From NCBI GenBank assembly GCA_020073605.1, contig JAIQEW010000005.1, positions 248,001 to 312,000 on the forward strand: a DNA stretch of 64,000 bases, read 5' to 3'. Shown here one piece after another: positions 42,951 to 51,156 of the stretch. A program made the position numbers and the translations under genes. Within the stretch, counting starts at the first letter, position 1; each line of letters starts with the position of its first letter. The notes under the pieces are model-generated. The model was not told the DNA's origin. It saw nothing but the letters and a program-made list of their open reading frames with translations, and made no database searches. The stretch is from Terriglobia bacterium. Lineage in GTDB: Bacteria; Acidobacteriota; Terriglobia; Acidiferrales; UBA7541.

Positions 42951-43498
42951 CCATAAAAGTTGACTGGCGAAACTGGAAACTATGGACCGGCATCGCGCTG
43001 GCACTCGTGCTGGCTGCCGATCTGGCCCTCGGTTTCGTGCATTGGAAGGACTCCAGCCAGGGCCCGCAGGCGATGCGCGTTGAGCGGGATCGTCTGGCGA
43101 TCCGGGCAAAGCTGCTCCGCGCGGACGTGGACCGAGGCGAAAAGATCCGTGCGTCTCTTCCGCAGGCGGGGAAGGACTGCGAAACGTTCTATCACGAATC
43201 GTTTCTGGACGCCGCGACAGGCTACTCCCAGATCGAATCCGACCTCGCGGCCATTGCTTCGCATTCGGGTGTGAAGACGTCCGGCTTCAGTTTCAAGCAG
43301 AAAGAGATCAAGGATCGCGGGGTCACCGAGATATCGATCGACACGGCCGTCGAGGCCGAGTATCCCGCTGTGATTCAGTTCATCAACGGCGTCGAGCGCT
43401 CCAAGAACTTCTACCTACTGGACAGCCTCCACCTGGCCTCGGTGACCACGGGGGGAATCCGGCTGCAACTGCAGCTGCACACGTATTTCAGGACCTGA
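42947..43498 (+). CDS. PilO-like assembly protein
   Basis: 183 residues: short cytoplasmic N-terminus, one membrane helix (WTGIALALVLAADLALGFV), a coiled coil and a small alpha/beta periplasmic domain. This is the topology of PilO, which pairs with PilN. Position directly after the PilN-like gene, with a 4-base overlap, supports it. Sequence similarity to known PilO is weak by eye. Confidence 0.8.
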   Translation: MTIKVDWRNWKLWTGIALALVLAADLALGFVHWKDSSQGPQAMRVERDRLAIRAKLLRADVDRGEKIRASLPQAGKDCETFYHESFLDAATGYSQIESDLAAIASHSGVKTSGFSFKQKEIKDRGVTEISIDTAVEAEYPAVIQFINGVERSKNFYLLDSLHLASVTTGGIRLQLQLHTYFRT

Positions 43499-43501
43499 AC
43501 G

Positions 43502-44050
43502 ATGTCGCGTCGCACGGAAATCTATCTTCTCGCGGGGCTGGTGGTCATACTGGCCGCGATTCTCTATTTCCGGAACCGTTCCGATGTGCCCGGCATCGCC
43601 GGCGTCTTCGCGGCGGACACGAAATTCGTGCCTCTCGATGTGCAGGAGCCGCAGCTCCGGCTGAACCAGCTCGAGAAGCTTCGCAAGCTCGAGTATTCCG
43701 GCTCGCACCGGAACATTTTCGTGGCCGCGCCGCCGCCGGTCCCCAAGCCGGTGGGCCAGGCCGCGGCCGCCCCGCCACCTTTCGTGGGGCCTATGAAGCC
43801 TCCGCCCCCGCCTCCGCTGCAAGTGCCGGGAGAGTTTTTCGGGTACGCCGCGCAGCCGAAGACGGGGCGGAAGTTCGCCTTCATCGCCAGTGGAGACGAT
43901 ATCCTCGTCGTAGCCGAAGGCGACACATTCTTGAATAGCTTTCGCGTCGTACACATTGGAAACGACTCCGCAGACGTCGAGGAGATTTCCACGGGACGCC
44001 GCGCGACCGTTCCGATGACTCAGCCGCCGAACCAGGCGTCGAATCCATGA
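43502..44050 (+). CDS. PilP/GspC-like protein with Pro-rich linker
   Basis: 182 residues: one N-terminal membrane helix (IYLLAGLVVILAAILYF), a linker rich in Pro and Ala (about 80-110), and a C-terminal beta domain (EFFGYAAQPKTGRKFAFIASGDDILVVAEGD in outline) similar to the homology region of PilP/GspC that contacts the secretin. It ends overlapping the next start (ATGA). Since no secretin gene is here, its partner must be elsewhere. Confidence 0.75.
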   Translation: MSRRTEIYLLAGLVVILAAILYFRNRSDVPGIAGVFAADTKFVPLDVQEPQLRLNQLEKLRKLEYSGSHRNIFVAAPPPVPKPVGQAAAAPPPFVGPMKPPPPPPLQVPGEFFGYAAQPKTGRKFAFIASGDDILVVAEGDTFLNSFRVVHIGNDSADVEEISTGRRATVPMTQPPNQASNP

Positions 44051-44988
44051 GCGTGAGTTCAGCGCGCCATCCGCGTACAGCGCCCGCGCGGCGCCGTTCC
44101 GGCGAGTCGGGATCGGCCTACCTGATCGCGCTGTTCATGGTTCTGGTGCTGGTGATTACGTCGCAGGCTGCGATGAAAAACCTCGTGACGGAGGGCCGCC
44201 GCCAGCGGGAAGCCGAAACGGTCTGGCGCGGCAATCAGTACGTTCTGGCGATTCAGCGTTACTACCGCAAGACCGGGCACTACCCCCAGAACCTCGACGA
44301 TCTGAAGAACGGTCTCCCCCAGCTTCATTTTCTTCGCCTCGCGGCCTACAAGGATCCGATGAACAAAGACGACGGCTCGTGGCGGCTGATCTACGTCAAC
44401 GCGTCCGGGCAAATCATCGGCAGCACGAAATACGCCACGCTGCAACAGATGGCTCTGCTCGATCTCAATGGCGGCCAGCTTCTCACAGCACAGCAAGGGG
44501 CGATGCCGGGCATCCCCGTCTCAAGCATGGCTTCGGGCACGAGCGACACGAGCAATCAGAGCGCGCAAGGCTCGCAGCAGGGCGGAACTTCGACGGGCCA
44601 AGGATCCACCGGAGGCGTCACTGACAACTCCGGTGCCGCAGGGCAGAGTTCCGGCCCGGGCCAATCGGCTGGATCGAGCCAGCCCGGCAATCCGGCGGTC
44701 GAGCTTAAGCCCACCGGCCCGGTCGACGGGCCCGTGATAGGCGGCTTTGTTACGGGCGTCGCCAGCAGGGTGGATAAGCCCTCGATTAGGGTGTACAAGG
44801 GCGGGAAGAAGTACATCGATTGGGAGTTCATCTGGAACCCGATCGAGGATCAGGCGCGCGCCGTGCAGCAGGGGCTAACTCCACAGGCGCCACAGCCCGG
44901 CCAGCCTGGGCAACCGATTACTCCCGGTTTCGGTGGAACGATCATGCCGGGGCCTTCGACTTCCCAGCCTCCCGCGCAATCTCCTTGA
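44047..44988 (+). CDS. Pseudopilin-like protein with Gly/Ser/Gln-rich tail
   Basis: 313 residues. The N-terminus (RRSGESGSAYLIALFMVLVL) has the place of a prepilin signal and helix but lacks the usual Glu at mature position 5. The following segment RRQREAETVWRGNQYVLAIQRYYRKTGHYP is typical of GspG-like pseudopilins (x-YY-x-GxYP). From about residue 160 a low-complexity stretch rich in G, S, Q and T appears, then a Pro/Gly-rich end. Coupled to the previous gene by a 4-base overlap. Role: minor pseudopilin or tip factor, inferred. Confidence 0.7.
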   Translation: MSVSSARHPRTAPARRRSGESGSAYLIALFMVLVLVITSQAAMKNLVTEGRRQREAETVWRGNQYVLAIQRYYRKTGHYPQNLDDLKNGLPQLHFLRLAAYKDPMNKDDGSWRLIYVNASGQIIGSTKYATLQQMALLDLNGGQLLTAQQGAMPGIPVSSMASGTSDTSNQSAQGSQQGGTSTGQGSTGGVTDNSGAAGQSSGPGQSAGSSQPGNPAVELKPTGPVDGPVIGGFVTGVASRVDKPSIRVYKGGKKYIDWEFIWNPIEDQARAVQQGLTPQAPQPGQPGQPITPGFGGTIMPGPSTSQPPAQSP

Positions 44989-44997
44989 GGTTTCGAC

Positions 44998-45447
44998 ATG
45001 GCAGCCGACCCCGAAGTTGATCCAAAGCTGCGAGCGGGAATCCGCACGTACCTGATTGTTTCCGCTGTGTTCCTCGCTCTGGGTCTAGCGTACGTGGGCT
45101 GGGTCTTCTTCTCTCGCTGGCAGGGGAATCGCGCGATCGAGGAGCGCGCAGCCGCCGAAAGGCGCGCCCAGGCTGAGCAGACCTTCGAGGGAATGGGCGG
45201 GGAGCGTTTCGAGATTCTTACGTTCTACGCGCTGCCGGGCGAGATTCGTCCGGGCGAGGAAGTGGACCTGTGCTACGGCGTGTCGAACGCGAAGTCCGTG
45301 ACGCTCGAGCCGCAGAAAAACGCCGTCTGGCCCTCTTACAGCCGTTGCGTTAAAGTCTCGCCCCGGAAAACAACAACCTATACGCTGACGGCCACCGACG
45401 CCGCCGGCCACACGAAAACAGCGACCGTCACCGTGGAAGTACGATAG
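44998..45447 (+). CDS. Membrane-anchored protein with Ig-like domain
   Basis: 149 residues: one membrane helix near residues 18-38 (YLIVSAVFLALGLAYVGWVFF), a charged spacer, then an Ig/fibronectin-like beta domain with YALPGEIRPGEEVDLCYGVSNA and repeated Thr-rich strands to the end. Two cysteines could form a disulfide. It is the last gene of the second pilus run, nine bases after the pseudopilin-like gene. No function known. Confidence 0.7.
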   Translation: MAADPEVDPKLRAGIRTYLIVSAVFLALGLAYVGWVFFSRWQGNRAIEERAAAERRAQAEQTFEGMGGERFEILTFYALPGEIRPGEEVDLCYGVSNAKSVTLEPQKNAVWPSYSRCVKVSPRKTTTYTLTATDAAGHTKTATVTVEVR

Positions 45448-45484
45448 CGGGATTTGCCCGGCGCAAGCAGGCGGGGCGGTCAGC

Positions 45485-45986
45485 CTACTCCCCTCTGGGC
45501 TCCCAGAGTTCGATGCGATTGCCGTCAGGGTCCTTCGCCCAGCCGAAGCGGCCGTTGGGTTCGTCGTCGATCTTGTCATCCACCTTCACGCCCTCCTGTC
45601 GGAGCTGCGCCAATAACCGATCGAGATTCGCGACGCGGAAATTGATCATGAAGGAGGAGCGGCTCGGCTCGAAATATTTCGTGCGTTCGGAGAAACATGG
45701 ATAGCACAGTCGAGCCGGCCTTTTCCGGATGGTCCTTCTGCCTCCACTGAAACGGGTGATATTGGGGTGCGTCATCGCCCGGCCCAGCCTTTTCTAGTTC
45801 GATACCCAGATGCTCGCGATACCACTCGCCGAGCTTTCCGGGGTTTTGAGCCTTGAAGAAGATTCCGCCCACGCCCGTCACCCGCAGCGCATCCTTGTCG
45901 CCGCGCGACGCGCGCGCCGATTCCAGAGCCATTCCCAGGATAAAGCTGAACGCTACGGTGCCAGCAATCCACATGTCTGATTTCAC
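45485..45986 (-). pseudogene. VOC-family (glyoxalase-like) gene with one-base frameshift
   Basis: The N-terminal half starts with GTG at 45986 after GGGGAAG and shows a membrane or signal helix (MWIAGTVAFSFILGMALESA), then VTGVGGIFFKAQNPGKLGEWY, the first strand of a VOC domain. The C-terminal half (YFEPSRSSFMINFRVANLD, then GRFGWAKDPDGNRIELWEP, the metal Glu of VOC) is in the next frame. The change occurs at an AAA run at 45693-45695; one base fewer would restore a single continuous protein. Either a real pseudogene or a sequencing or assembly error. Confidence 0.8.
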
Positions 45987-46127
45987 GTTTCTTCCCCGTT
46001 GATGAATTGTCGGTTTGAGTCTCCGTCGCCCCCGGAGATGTACTCCATTGCAAACGCGCCCGTCAACGTGCAAAATGGTTTTGTAGGAGCAGGCCAAGCT
46101 GTCTTTGTTTAGGAGCTGTGCTTAACG

Positions 46128-46673
46128 ATGGCCGTCGAACTCGCGAAGGGCGTCACACTCGAAAAGCCGGGCGAGGTTGAAAACTTCCTGAAGGACGAAG
46201 GCATTCTCTTCGCCTCTCTCGATAAGGTTGTCAATTGGGCGCGCCGCAGCTCGATCTGGCCGATGTCCTTTGGCCTTGCGTGCTGCGCCATCGAGATGAT
46301 GTCGATGGCAGCCTCGCGATACGATATTTCGCGCTTCGGCGCCGAAGTTTTCCGCGGCTCACCACGCCAGTCCGACCTGATGATCATCGCCGGCCGCGTC
46401 TCGCAGAAGATGGCGCCGGTGATCAAGCAGCTCTACGCGCAGATGCCGGAGCCCAAGTGGGCCATCTCGATGGGAGCATGCGCCACGTCCGGCGGCGTCT
46501 TCAACAACTACGCGGTTGTCCAGGGCGTGAATCAGGTGATTCCGATCGACGTGTACGTGCCAGGCTGCCCGCCGCGTCCCGAGGCTCTTCTCTACGCCGT
46601 CTTTCAGCTTCAGAAAAAGATCGACGCCGACCGCGGCAGCTTCCTGCGCTCCCTCAACTTGAGCAAGAGCTGA
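46128..46673 (+). CDS. nuoB: NADH-quinone oxidoreductase subunit B, stand-alone
   Basis: Complex I subunit holding cluster N2. 181 residues with the tandem cysteines in [10 protein letters not shown], the third ligand in [10 protein letters not shown] and the fourth in [11 protein letters not shown]. The loop [10 protein letters not shown] is also family-typical. Full length, no damage. Normally nuoB lies in an operon with nuoA, C and D; none of those are in this window. It could serve a split complex I or be a spare copy. Confidence 0.95.
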   Translation: MAVELAKGVTLEKPGEVENFLKDEGILFASLDKVVNWARRSSIWPMSFGLACCAIEMMSMAASRYDISRFGAEVFRGSPRQSDLMIIAGRVSQKMAPVIKQLYAQMPEPKWAISMGACATSGGVFNNYAVVQGVNQVIPIDVYVPGCPPRPEALLYAVFQLQKKIDADRGSFLRSLNLSKS

Positions 46674-46703
46674 ACGTCCAGCCAGGGTCTCTCTTCACAA
46701 GAA

Positions 46704-47768
46704 TCACGATCCGGCTTGAGGCAGCACCACGGCCGTCCCACCTTCGAATTCGACGGCGCTCCCCGGCGTGAAATGCTCGCGGCGTAGGTACGCCATTCCG
46801 ATGGCCCTGCCTTCCGCGGGAGAAAACGCAGAGCTCGTCACATAGCCTACGTCCGCGCCATCTGCGCGAAGTTTCGTGCCCGGCAATGGCGGCGCAGCGC
46901 TCGAAAATTTCAGACTCACGCGCTTGCGGTTGACTTGCCCGCGCGACCGTACGCGCTCGACGATTTCCTGTCCCGTATAGCATCCCTTTGAAAAGCTGAT
47001 GTGCGTGTTCTCCAGCACCGCTTCGTGCGGGATCATCGAGTCGTTGAAATCGACGGGGAACCACGGCACGCCGGCCTCCAGCCGCAGCGCGTTGAGTGCG
47101 GCCATCCCGATGGGCTCGCCTCCGTGGGCGCGGATGCCTCCCAGCAGCTTTTGCCACAGCGAAGGCAGCCAGTCTCGCCGCGCGACTATCTCCACGCCCG
47201 TTGTCCCGAAGTGCGACCGCCGCAGGACCTGGCACCGGATGTGCTCGATGGCTACGTCGCGGATCGACATTTCGGGAAGGTCTTCAATCGCCAAGCCGCA
47301 GGCCTGCTGGATGATCGCGGCCGCACGCGGTCCTTCCAGCGCAAGGCTGCCGGTGGTTTCCGTGGCATCGGCGATCTTCACGTCGGATGCGATGATGTAT
47401 TTCTCGAGCATCGCCACCGCGCGCTCCCGCGCGGACACATGCGTGCGCACCAGCACCTTTTCCGGCTGCAGATAGATTTCAAGCTCGGCGAGAATGTGCC
47501 CTTGGGGATTCAGCAGCAGGGCCAGAGCCCCGCTCCCTTCCGAAAGCGCCTGGATGTTGTTGGAAGTGATGGCGTGGAGGTACTTCACGCGGTCGCGGCC
47601 GGTGAGCACTAGCACGGCGTGCCAGCTCGTATCGAAGAGCGCCACGCTGTGTCGCGCGGCGTGGTATTCCTTCTCGAAATCCGAGAAAACTTCGGGCAGC
47701 ACGCAACCCTGAAACTCGGCGAGCCGTGCTCCCGCCGCTCGATGCTCTTGAATCAGTGGCGTGTCCAT
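46704..47768 (-). CDS. ygfZ: YgfZ/GcvT-like folate-binding protein
   Basis: 354 residues with a GcvT-type barrel. The family signature is KGCYTGQEIVERVRSRGQVN, with the conserved Cys of YgfZ (COG0354), which glycine-cleavage T proteins lack. YgfZ helps repair or assembly of Fe-S enzymes, including tRNA methylthio-transferase MiaB in E. coli. It converges on nuoB, itself an Fe-S protein, and is divergent from hemW. The link to Fe-S enzymes fits but is not proof of a shared role. Confidence 0.9.
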   Translation of the reverse strand: MDTPLIQEHRAAGARLAEFQGCVLPEVFSDFEKEYHAARHSVALFDTSWHAVLVLTGRDRVKYLHAITSNNIQALSEGSGALALLLNPQGHILAELEIYLQPEKVLVRTHVSARERAVAMLEKYIIASDVKIADATETTGSLALEGPRAAAIIQQACGLAIEDLPEMSIRDVAIEHIRCQVLRRSHFGTTGVEIVARRDWLPSLWQKLLGGIRAHGGEPIGMAALNALRLEAGVPWFPVDFNDSMIPHEAVLENTHISFSKGCYTGQEIVERVRSRGQVNRKRVSLKFSSAAPPLPGTKLRADGADVGYVTSSAFSPAEGRAIGMAYLRREHFTPGSAVEFEGGTAVVLPQAGS

Positions 47769-47869
47769 TGTGGTCGATTGCCTGGAGCAAGTGCTTGACG
47801 CGTCAGACCTGACTCTCTGGAATCTATTCTAGCAGATGCGTCCGCCCTGTGCGTTCGGGTTGCCCGGTG

Positions 47870-47878
47870 TGCTAAATT
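47870..47878 (+). promoter_or_regulatory. Extended -10 promoter of hemW
   Basis: TGC-TAAATT, 11 bases before the ATG at 47890, giving a very short leader. Confidence 0.4.
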
Positions 47879-47889
47879 CGAAACATCCC

Positions 47890-49041
47890 ATGAGCGTTGG
47901 CGTTTACATCCAGGTGCCCTTTTGCCAGACGAAGTGCACGTACTGCAATTTCCATACGGGCGTGGTTTCGCGCGATCGATACGAACCTTACGCCGAGGCG
48001 GTGTGCCGCGAGATCATCGAGTCGACTGAATCCGCGGCGCCGGCCGTCGACACGGTTTACGTCGGCGGAGGCACTCCGAGCCTTCTCGATCCTGCCGCGC
48101 TGGCCAGAATTCTAGACACACTTCGCCGCACATATCCCGGGGAGCCTTCGGAAATTACTCTCGAAGCCGATCCGGAAACGATCACGCCTCAGAAGGCCGC
48201 TGCGTGGTACTCGTTCGGCTTCGACCGAATCAGCCTCGGCGCGCAGTCCTTCGAGGATCGCGAGCTTCGCGCTGCCGGTCGGATGCATCGCCGCGAGGAC
48301 ATTTGTCGCGCCGTGGATCTGCTGCGCGCTGCCGGTTTCCGCAACATCAGCATGGACTTGATCGCCGGCCTTCCACACCAGACTCGCGAATCCTGGGAAG
48401 CCTCGGTCAGCCAGCTCCTTCGCGTTTTCCCCGAACACGTTTCGATCTACATGCTCGAGATCGACGAAGGCAGCCGCCTCGGCCGGGAATTGCTCGAGGG
48501 CGGCACACGCTACAGCGCCGAAGCCATTCCGAGCGACGACGCGATGGCCGAATTCTACGAGTCCGCCTGTGCGCGGCTCGCCGCTGCGGGCTACGAGCAC
48601 TACGAAATCTCCAACTGGGGCTTGCCGGGCCGGGCGTCGCGGCACAACCTGAAATACTGGCGCCGGGAGCCATACTTCGGCTTCGGCGCGGGCGCGCACT
48701 CGTTCGATGGCGTCACGCGCTGGGCCAACGTCCACGATCAGGCCCGCTACGTCGCGCTAATCGAGCGCGGCACGTCGGTGCGCGAGCAAATGGAGACCAT
48801 CCAGCCCCTGCAGGCGTTCCACGAGGAGTTTTTTCTTGGCCTGCGCCAGCTCGAGGGGATCGACTTCGAGCAGATCGCGCGCGATTACCAACCCCACCTG
48901 GGCAATCTGATTCTGACCGTGCGCGACCGAATCGACAACCTGCGTTCGTGCGGATTCATACAGCTCGAGGGCGAGCGGCTGCGCATTGCCCCCGATCACA
49001 TCACGGTCTCGAACGAAGTCCTGGTTCAATTGCTTGGCTGA
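47890..49041 (+). CDS. hemW: HemW-like radical SAM heme chaperone
   Basis: 383 residues from the ATG at 47890 (MSVGVYIQVPFCQTKCTYCNF). The cluster motif C-x3-C-x2-C is followed by F, as in HemW/HemN. Other family blocks: TVYVGGGTPSLL, FDRISLGAQSFEDRELRAAGR and the HemN C-terminal domain starting near HDQARYVALIERG. HemW lacks the N-terminal extension with the extra Cys that true HemN oxidases carry, and this protein lacks it too. So it is a heme-binding chaperone and not a coproporphyrinogen dehydrogenase, by family knowledge. Confidence 0.92.
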   Translation: MSVGVYIQVPFCQTKCTYCNFHTGVVSRDRYEPYAEAVCREIIESTESAAPAVDTVYVGGGTPSLLDPAALARILDTLRRTYPGEPSEITLEADPETITPQKAAAWYSFGFDRISLGAQSFEDRELRAAGRMHRREDICRAVDLLRAAGFRNISMDLIAGLPHQTRESWEASVSQLLRVFPEHVSIYMLEIDEGSRLGRELLEGGTRYSAEAIPSDDAMAEFYESACARLAAAGYEHYEISNWGLPGRASRHNLKYWRREPYFGFGAGAHSFDGVTRWANVHDQARYVALIERGTSVREQMETIQPLQAFHEEFFLGLRQLEGIDFEQIARDYQPHLGNLILTVRDRIDNLRSCGFIQLEGERLRIAPDHITVSNEVLVQLLG

Positions 49042-49083
49042 TGGGTCGGCGCTGCTGCGAAAGCAGAGCGGTAGGCAGCGATG

Positions 49084-50472
49084 CTAATTCTCAAGACCGA
49101 GGGTACGGATCTTCGTGAGGAGAGTCTTGTACGACACGCCGAGCTTTTCGGCCGCGCGCGTTTTGTTCCACTTCGATTCGCGCAGCGCATTCTGAATCTT
49201 GAACCGCTCCACATGCGTCACCGCGCGTTGAGAGACTTCTTCGAGCGGTCCTTCCCATAGAAACTGCTCTTCGAGCATGCCGTCAGGCATGTCGTCACGA
49301 TTCGGCTTCGGGGCAGGCAATTGCAGCGCTTCGGTGCCGATCTCTGAGCCGTTGACCAGAATCGCCGCCCGTTCGATAGTGTTCTGCAATTCGCGAACGT
49401 TCCCAGGCCACGGGTAGGTGCGCAAACGCGCGCGCGCATCTTCACTGAGCGATAGCGCCGGCTTGCGGAATTCGCGCTTGAACCGTTCAAGAAAATGTTC
49501 CGCCAGCAGCAGGACGTCGTCTCCCCGGTCGCGCAGCGGCGGAATGGTGATGGGCACGGCTGCAATCCGAAAGTACAAATCCTCTCGAAATGTTTTGTCC
49601 GCAACGGCCGCGCGAAGGTCCTTGTTCGTCGCGGTGACGATTCGCACGTTCGCTTCGATTTCCTGCGTGCCTCCGACGCGCTCGAATCGCCTCTCCTCCA
49701 GCACGCGCAGCAGCTTGCTCTGAATCGCCAGCGGCAGCTCTCCGATTTCGTCGAGAAACAGCGTGCCGCGGTGCGCAAGCTCGAGCTTGCCGATCTTGCG
49801 CGCTCCCGCTCCGGTATAGGCCCCGCGCTCGTGGCCGAACAGTTCGTTTTCGACCAGGCCCTCGGGAATCGCCGCGCAGTTCAGCGCCACAAACGGCTGC
49901 GCCGCTCGCGGGCTCAGGTGATGGATCGCGCGCGCGAAAAGCTCCTTGCCCGTTCCGCTTTCGCCGAGCAGCAGGACGGTCGAATCGGTCGCGGCGACGC
50001 GCTGCGTCATCTGGCTCGCTTCCTTCATTGCCGGATGCTCGCCCACGATCCGCGGAAAGCCGTAGCGTTCGGCGTACTCCTCGCGCAGAAGCAGGTTCTC
50101 GCGCAGCAGCTCCTGCTGCCGGGTCGCCCGCTCGAGCAGCAGTTTCAAGTGGTCGAGGTCCACCGGCTTCTGGATGAAATCGAAGGCCCCTTCCTTCATC
50201 GCCGTGACGGCCTCTTCCACCGAGCCGTACGCCGTCATGATGATTACGGGAAGAGTCGGCTCGACGCGTCTCGCCTCGCGCAGGACGTCGAGGCCGGAAT
50301 GTCCGGGAAGCTTCAGGTCGGAGAGGACGAAGAGATAGCGCCGGCCGCGCACCTTGTCGATCGCCGCGTTTCCGTCGGGCGCCTCTTCCACGGTGTAACC
50401 CGCGCGCTCGAGTGCCTTGCGGAGCATGGCCCGCAGCTCAGCTTTGTCCTCGACAAGGAGTACGGGTTCCAT
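49084..50472 (-). CDS. NtrC-family sigma-54-dependent response regulator
   Basis: 462 residues. Receiver with phospho-Asp in YLFVLSDLKLPGHSG and Lys in FIQKPVD. AAA+ domain with Walker A GESGTGKE, sigma-54 loop GAYTGA and Walker B GTLFLDEIGEL. Fis-type DNA-binding end (WNKTRAAEKLGVSYKTLLTKI). It is last in a leftward group with a PAS kinase (51157) and a secreted coiled-coil protein (50485), so the kinase is its probable partner. Targets unknown; I see no sigma-54 promoter close by. Confidence 0.93.
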   Translation of the reverse strand: MEPVLLVEDKAELRAMLRKALERAGYTVEEAPDGNAAIDKVRGRRYLFVLSDLKLPGHSGLDVLREARRVEPTLPVIIMTAYGSVEEAVTAMKEGAFDFIQKPVDLDHLKLLLERATRQQELLRENLLLREEYAERYGFPRIVGEHPAMKEASQMTQRVAATDSTVLLLGESGTGKELFARAIHHLSPRAAQPFVALNCAAIPEGLVENELFGHERGAYTGAGARKIGKLELAHRGTLFLDEIGELPLAIQSKLLRVLEERRFERVGGTQEIEANVRIVTATNKDLRAAVADKTFREDLYFRIAAVPITIPPLRDRGDDVLLLAEHFLERFKREFRKPALSLSEDARARLRTYPWPGNVRELQNTIERAAILVNGSEIGTEALQLPAPKPNRDDMPDGMLEEQFLWEGPLEEVSQRAVTHVERFKIQNALRESKWNKTRAAEKLGVSYKTLLTKIRTLGLEN

Positions 50473-50484
50473 GGCAGAAAGTTT

Positions 50485-51111
50485 CTAGCGGGCCCAGCCG
50501 GAGTCGCCGCCCGACTTGCGCAGGTCGTCTTCCGCATCGGAGATAGCCTGCTGGTCCGCCGCCACTTGTTTCTTCTTCCCTTCGATAGCGGCGGTCTTCT
50601 TGTTGATGTCGTCGCGGGTCATGCCTTGCTGCATCGCCTTGACGGGGTCGCTGTAATTCTGGAGGTTCAAGACGCCCAGCTCCCGCTCCATCACATCGAG
50701 ATCCGCCTGATCTTGCGCGAGTTTGCGCCGCAGCTCGGCAAACTTATCGCGCCAGGATTTTTCGTCTTCCGCCGTCCCGGCAGTTGGAGTGCCGCCCGCC
50801 GCTGTGCCTTCCGCCGCCGCTTCGCCGCCCGGAGCGGGTTCCTTGCCGACCGTCGAGACGCCGCCTACTGCCGAGAGATTATCGTTCGTGAAGACTTTCG
50901 CAGACTTGGGCGTCTCCTTTTTCTGCTCGCGCGCCTTGCGCGCCGCGTCGCCGAGGGATTGCTGCTGGGGCGCGGACGCCTGCGCCGCCTGGGGCTGAGC
51001 CGCCGCGGTGGATTGCCCGCCCGCTTGCGCCTGATTTTGGTCCTGCGGCTGGCACCAGCTGCTCGCCGGAATCACAAGCATCGCCGCGACTACCCACGGT
51101 CGTCTGCGCAT
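50485..51111 (-). CDS. Exported coiled-coil protein, unknown
   Basis: 208 residues with signal peptide MRRRPWVVAAMLVIPASSWC. A Gln/Ala-rich low-complexity region follows, then a charged coiled coil (about 120-200, FAELRRKLAQDQADLDVMER and KKTAAIEGKKKQVAADQQA). The ribosome site AGGAGG is ideal. It lies between a kinase and its regulator (12 bases before the latter), so it may be part of the signalling unit, for example as a periplasmic input factor; this is inferred from position. The C at the signal end might also act as a lipobox, but the context is poor. Confidence 0.75.
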   Translation of the reverse strand: MRRRPWVVAAMLVIPASSWCQPQDQNQAQAGGQSTAAAQPQAAQASAPQQQSLGDAARKAREQKKETPKSAKVFTNDNLSAVGGVSTVGKEPAPGGEAAAEGTAAGGTPTAGTAEDEKSWRDKFAELRRKLAQDQADLDVMERELGVLNLQNYSDPVKAMQQGMTRDDINKKTAAIEGKKKQVAADQQAISDAEDDLRKSGGDSGWAR

Positions 51112-51156
51112 GGCTACGCCTCCTGAAACGCTCGATTGCCTAAGCCATCTATCAGT

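Noticed and set aside
49495-51126. 543-residue open frame opposite the NtrC regulator
   Set aside because: Shadow frame; the regulator on the minus strand is certain.
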